20,327 bases of DNA, from NCBI GenBank assembly GCA_028064935.1, contig JAPTWT010000041.1, positions 16,478 to 36,804 of the forward strand. Direction: 5' to 3'. Of the stretch, positions 18,282 to 20,327 are shown piece after piece. The stretch comes from Gammaproteobacteria bacterium. GTDB taxonomy: Bacteria > Pseudomonadota > Gammaproteobacteria > Acidiferrobacterales > Acidiferrobacteraceae. The notes beneath the pieces are model-generated. The model searched no databases, was not told where the DNA came from, and saw only the letters and a list, made by a program, of their open reading frames with translations. Each line of letters opens with the position of its first letter. Position 1 is the first letter of the stretch. A program made the translations under genes and the position numbers.

Positions 18282-19195
18282 ACATTATCATTCTACGCGA
18301 AGGCGACGCGCGTTCCCGTCCCGTACATGTGAACCTGCGCACGATGGTGGCCGGGGCCCTACTCCTGTTCGGCCTTTTGCCGCTTACCCTGGGGGCGCTC
18401 GCGTTTTGGCTGGCCGCGGCCCATACCCCGGGGGCGCCCGCAACGGGCGCGGGCGTCCCGGCGGCGGCATTGGGTCAGGCCCGTCGGCTTGCCCGGATCA
18501 GTCATGCTGATCTGTCGCGACTCGCGGCCATGGTAGGACGGCTGCGCGCGCGCGCGAGCCGACTCGACGCCTTGTCGGCGCGTCTCGGGGCCCTGGCCCG
18601 GCTGCCCGCCCGACCGATGACGACGCGTGCGACGTTCACCACCACCCCGGCGGTGCCGATATCCGGCACGGACTGGACCGTGGCCGGTCTCAAGGCCATG
18701 GCGCAACGCCTGAAGGCGGATTTCATGCGGCGTTCGGCCGAGATGACCGTGCTGGCATCGGTGCTGGCCGCGCGCCAGGTCATGGCGCTGACCACCCCCG
18801 GGGGTTGGCCGGTACGTGGCGGCTGGATCTCCTCGCCCTTCGGCCCGCGTCCCGACCCCTTCACTGGCCGCCCCGGTTTCCATCCCGGCGTCGACATCGC
18901 CGCGCCCATCGGGACGCCGGTGCGGGCCATGGCGGCTGGGATCGTCATCTTTGCTGGCGGCGACGGCGGCTTTGGGCGGCTCGTGAAGGTCGAAGACGGT
19001 CACGGCGAGATCACCATGTATGCCCATTTGAGCGCGCGCTATGTGCACGTCGGGCAGGTCGTCTCCAAACACGAACTGCTGGGACGAGTCGGGGACACCG
19101 GCTATTCCACGGGCCCGCACCTGCATTTCGAGGTCATGCTCCACGGTGTACCCATCAACCCCATCGGCTTCCTGCGGCTCGCAGATCGGCGCTGA
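18278..19195 (+). CDS. M23 (LytM-type) metallopeptidase, membrane anchored
   Basis: This is a predicted zinc endopeptidase that cuts peptidoglycan cross-links in the periplasm. The 305-residue product has a short cytoplasmic tail, one membrane segment (about 22-47), a helical or coiled-coil region (about 65-108), a Thr/Pro-rich linker and a C-terminal M23 domain beginning WPVRGGWISSPFGPRPDP. Zinc and catalytic residues are present: HPGVD with H202 and D206, YAHLS with H250, and HLHFEV with H281 and H283, so it looks active, unlike the degenerate LytM factors EnvC and NlpD. The ATG overlaps the stop of the preceding gene, implying coupled translation. Similar M23 genes between lpxC and secA are common in Gammaproteobacteria; substrate and partners are not shown here. 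Confidence 0.95.
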   Translation: MNIIILREGDARSRPVHVNLRTMVAGALLLFGLLPLTLGALAFWLAAAHTPGAPATGAGVPAAALGQARRLARISHADLSRLAAMVGRLRARASRLDALSARLGALARLPARPMTTRATFTTTPAVPISGTDWTVAGLKAMAQRLKADFMRRSAEMTVLASVLAARQVMALTTPGGWPVRGGWISSPFGPRPDPFTGRPGFHPGVDIAAPIGTPVRAMAAGIVIFAGGDGGFGRLVKVEDGHGEITMYAHLSARYVHVGQVVSKHELLGRVGDTGYSTGPHLHFEVMLHGVPINPIGFLRLADRR

Positions 19196-19206
19196 GCGGA
19201 AAAGTG

Positions 19207-19235
19207 TTCAAGTAAACCCCCTTTTCGGCCATAAT
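19207..19235 (+). promoter_or_regulatory. Candidate promoter for secA
   Basis: CATAAT (19230-19235, five of six against TATAAT) is preceded after exactly 17 bp by TTCAAG (19207-19212, three of six against TTGACA), in the 69-nt M23-secA spacer. Transcription would start around 19242, giving a leader of about 23 nt. The -35 is weak, so the call depends on the -10 and spacing. Confidence 0.4.
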
Positions 19236-19264
19236 GCGACTTTTTCTGATCGGTTCAGAGGGCT

Positions 19265-20327
<1,063 letters not shown>

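Overview
The window is one co-directional block (all genes on the + strand) of GC-rich DNA carrying most of a division and cell wall (dcw) cluster, followed by lpxC, a small membrane-protein gene, an M23 peptidase gene and the start of secA. The organism is a Gram-negative bacterium. LpxC implies lipid A, MurE carries the meso-diaminopimelate motif, and the order ftsA-ftsZ-lpxC-M23-secA is typical of Gammaproteobacteria. murB sits between murC and ddl, unlike E. coli, as in several non-enteric beta- and gammaproteobacteria. I cannot name the genus from sequence alone.

Layout: rsmH (5' end outside the window), ftsL, ftsI, murE, murF, mraY, murD, ftsW, murG, murC, murB, ddl, ftsQ and ftsA fill 2-15459. 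Twelve of their thirteen junctions overlap by 4 or 8 nt; the exception is a 7-nt gap at murF/mraY. ftsZ (15508-16656) follows after 48 nt with a good ribosome binding site. A 173-nt spacer with a candidate promoter and overlapping inverted repeats precedes lpxC (16830-17741). A 165-residue membrane protein (17784-18281) overlaps an M23/LytM peptidase gene (18278-19195). A 69-nt spacer with a candidate promoter precedes secA (19265 to the window end, 3' truncated).

Together, MurB, MurC, MurD, MurE, MurF and Ddl build UDP-MurNAc-pentapeptide, MraY and MurG turn it into lipid II, and FtsW with FtsI polymerises and cross-links it at the septum. FtsQ and FtsL regulate that synthase, and FtsA and FtsZ organise the ring. 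LpxC links the cluster to outer-membrane synthesis, and the M23 protein probably acts on peptidoglycan during or after division.

Most of the window is a conserved housekeeping locus; I see no mobile element, CRISPR array, tRNA, rRNA or defence system, and no gene-free stretch over 300 bases. The points that stand out are a membrane protein that looks like a paralogue of the neighbouring M23 protein without its catalytic domain, a promoter-plus-operator-like arrangement before lpxC, and unusual residues in FtsQ and MraY.
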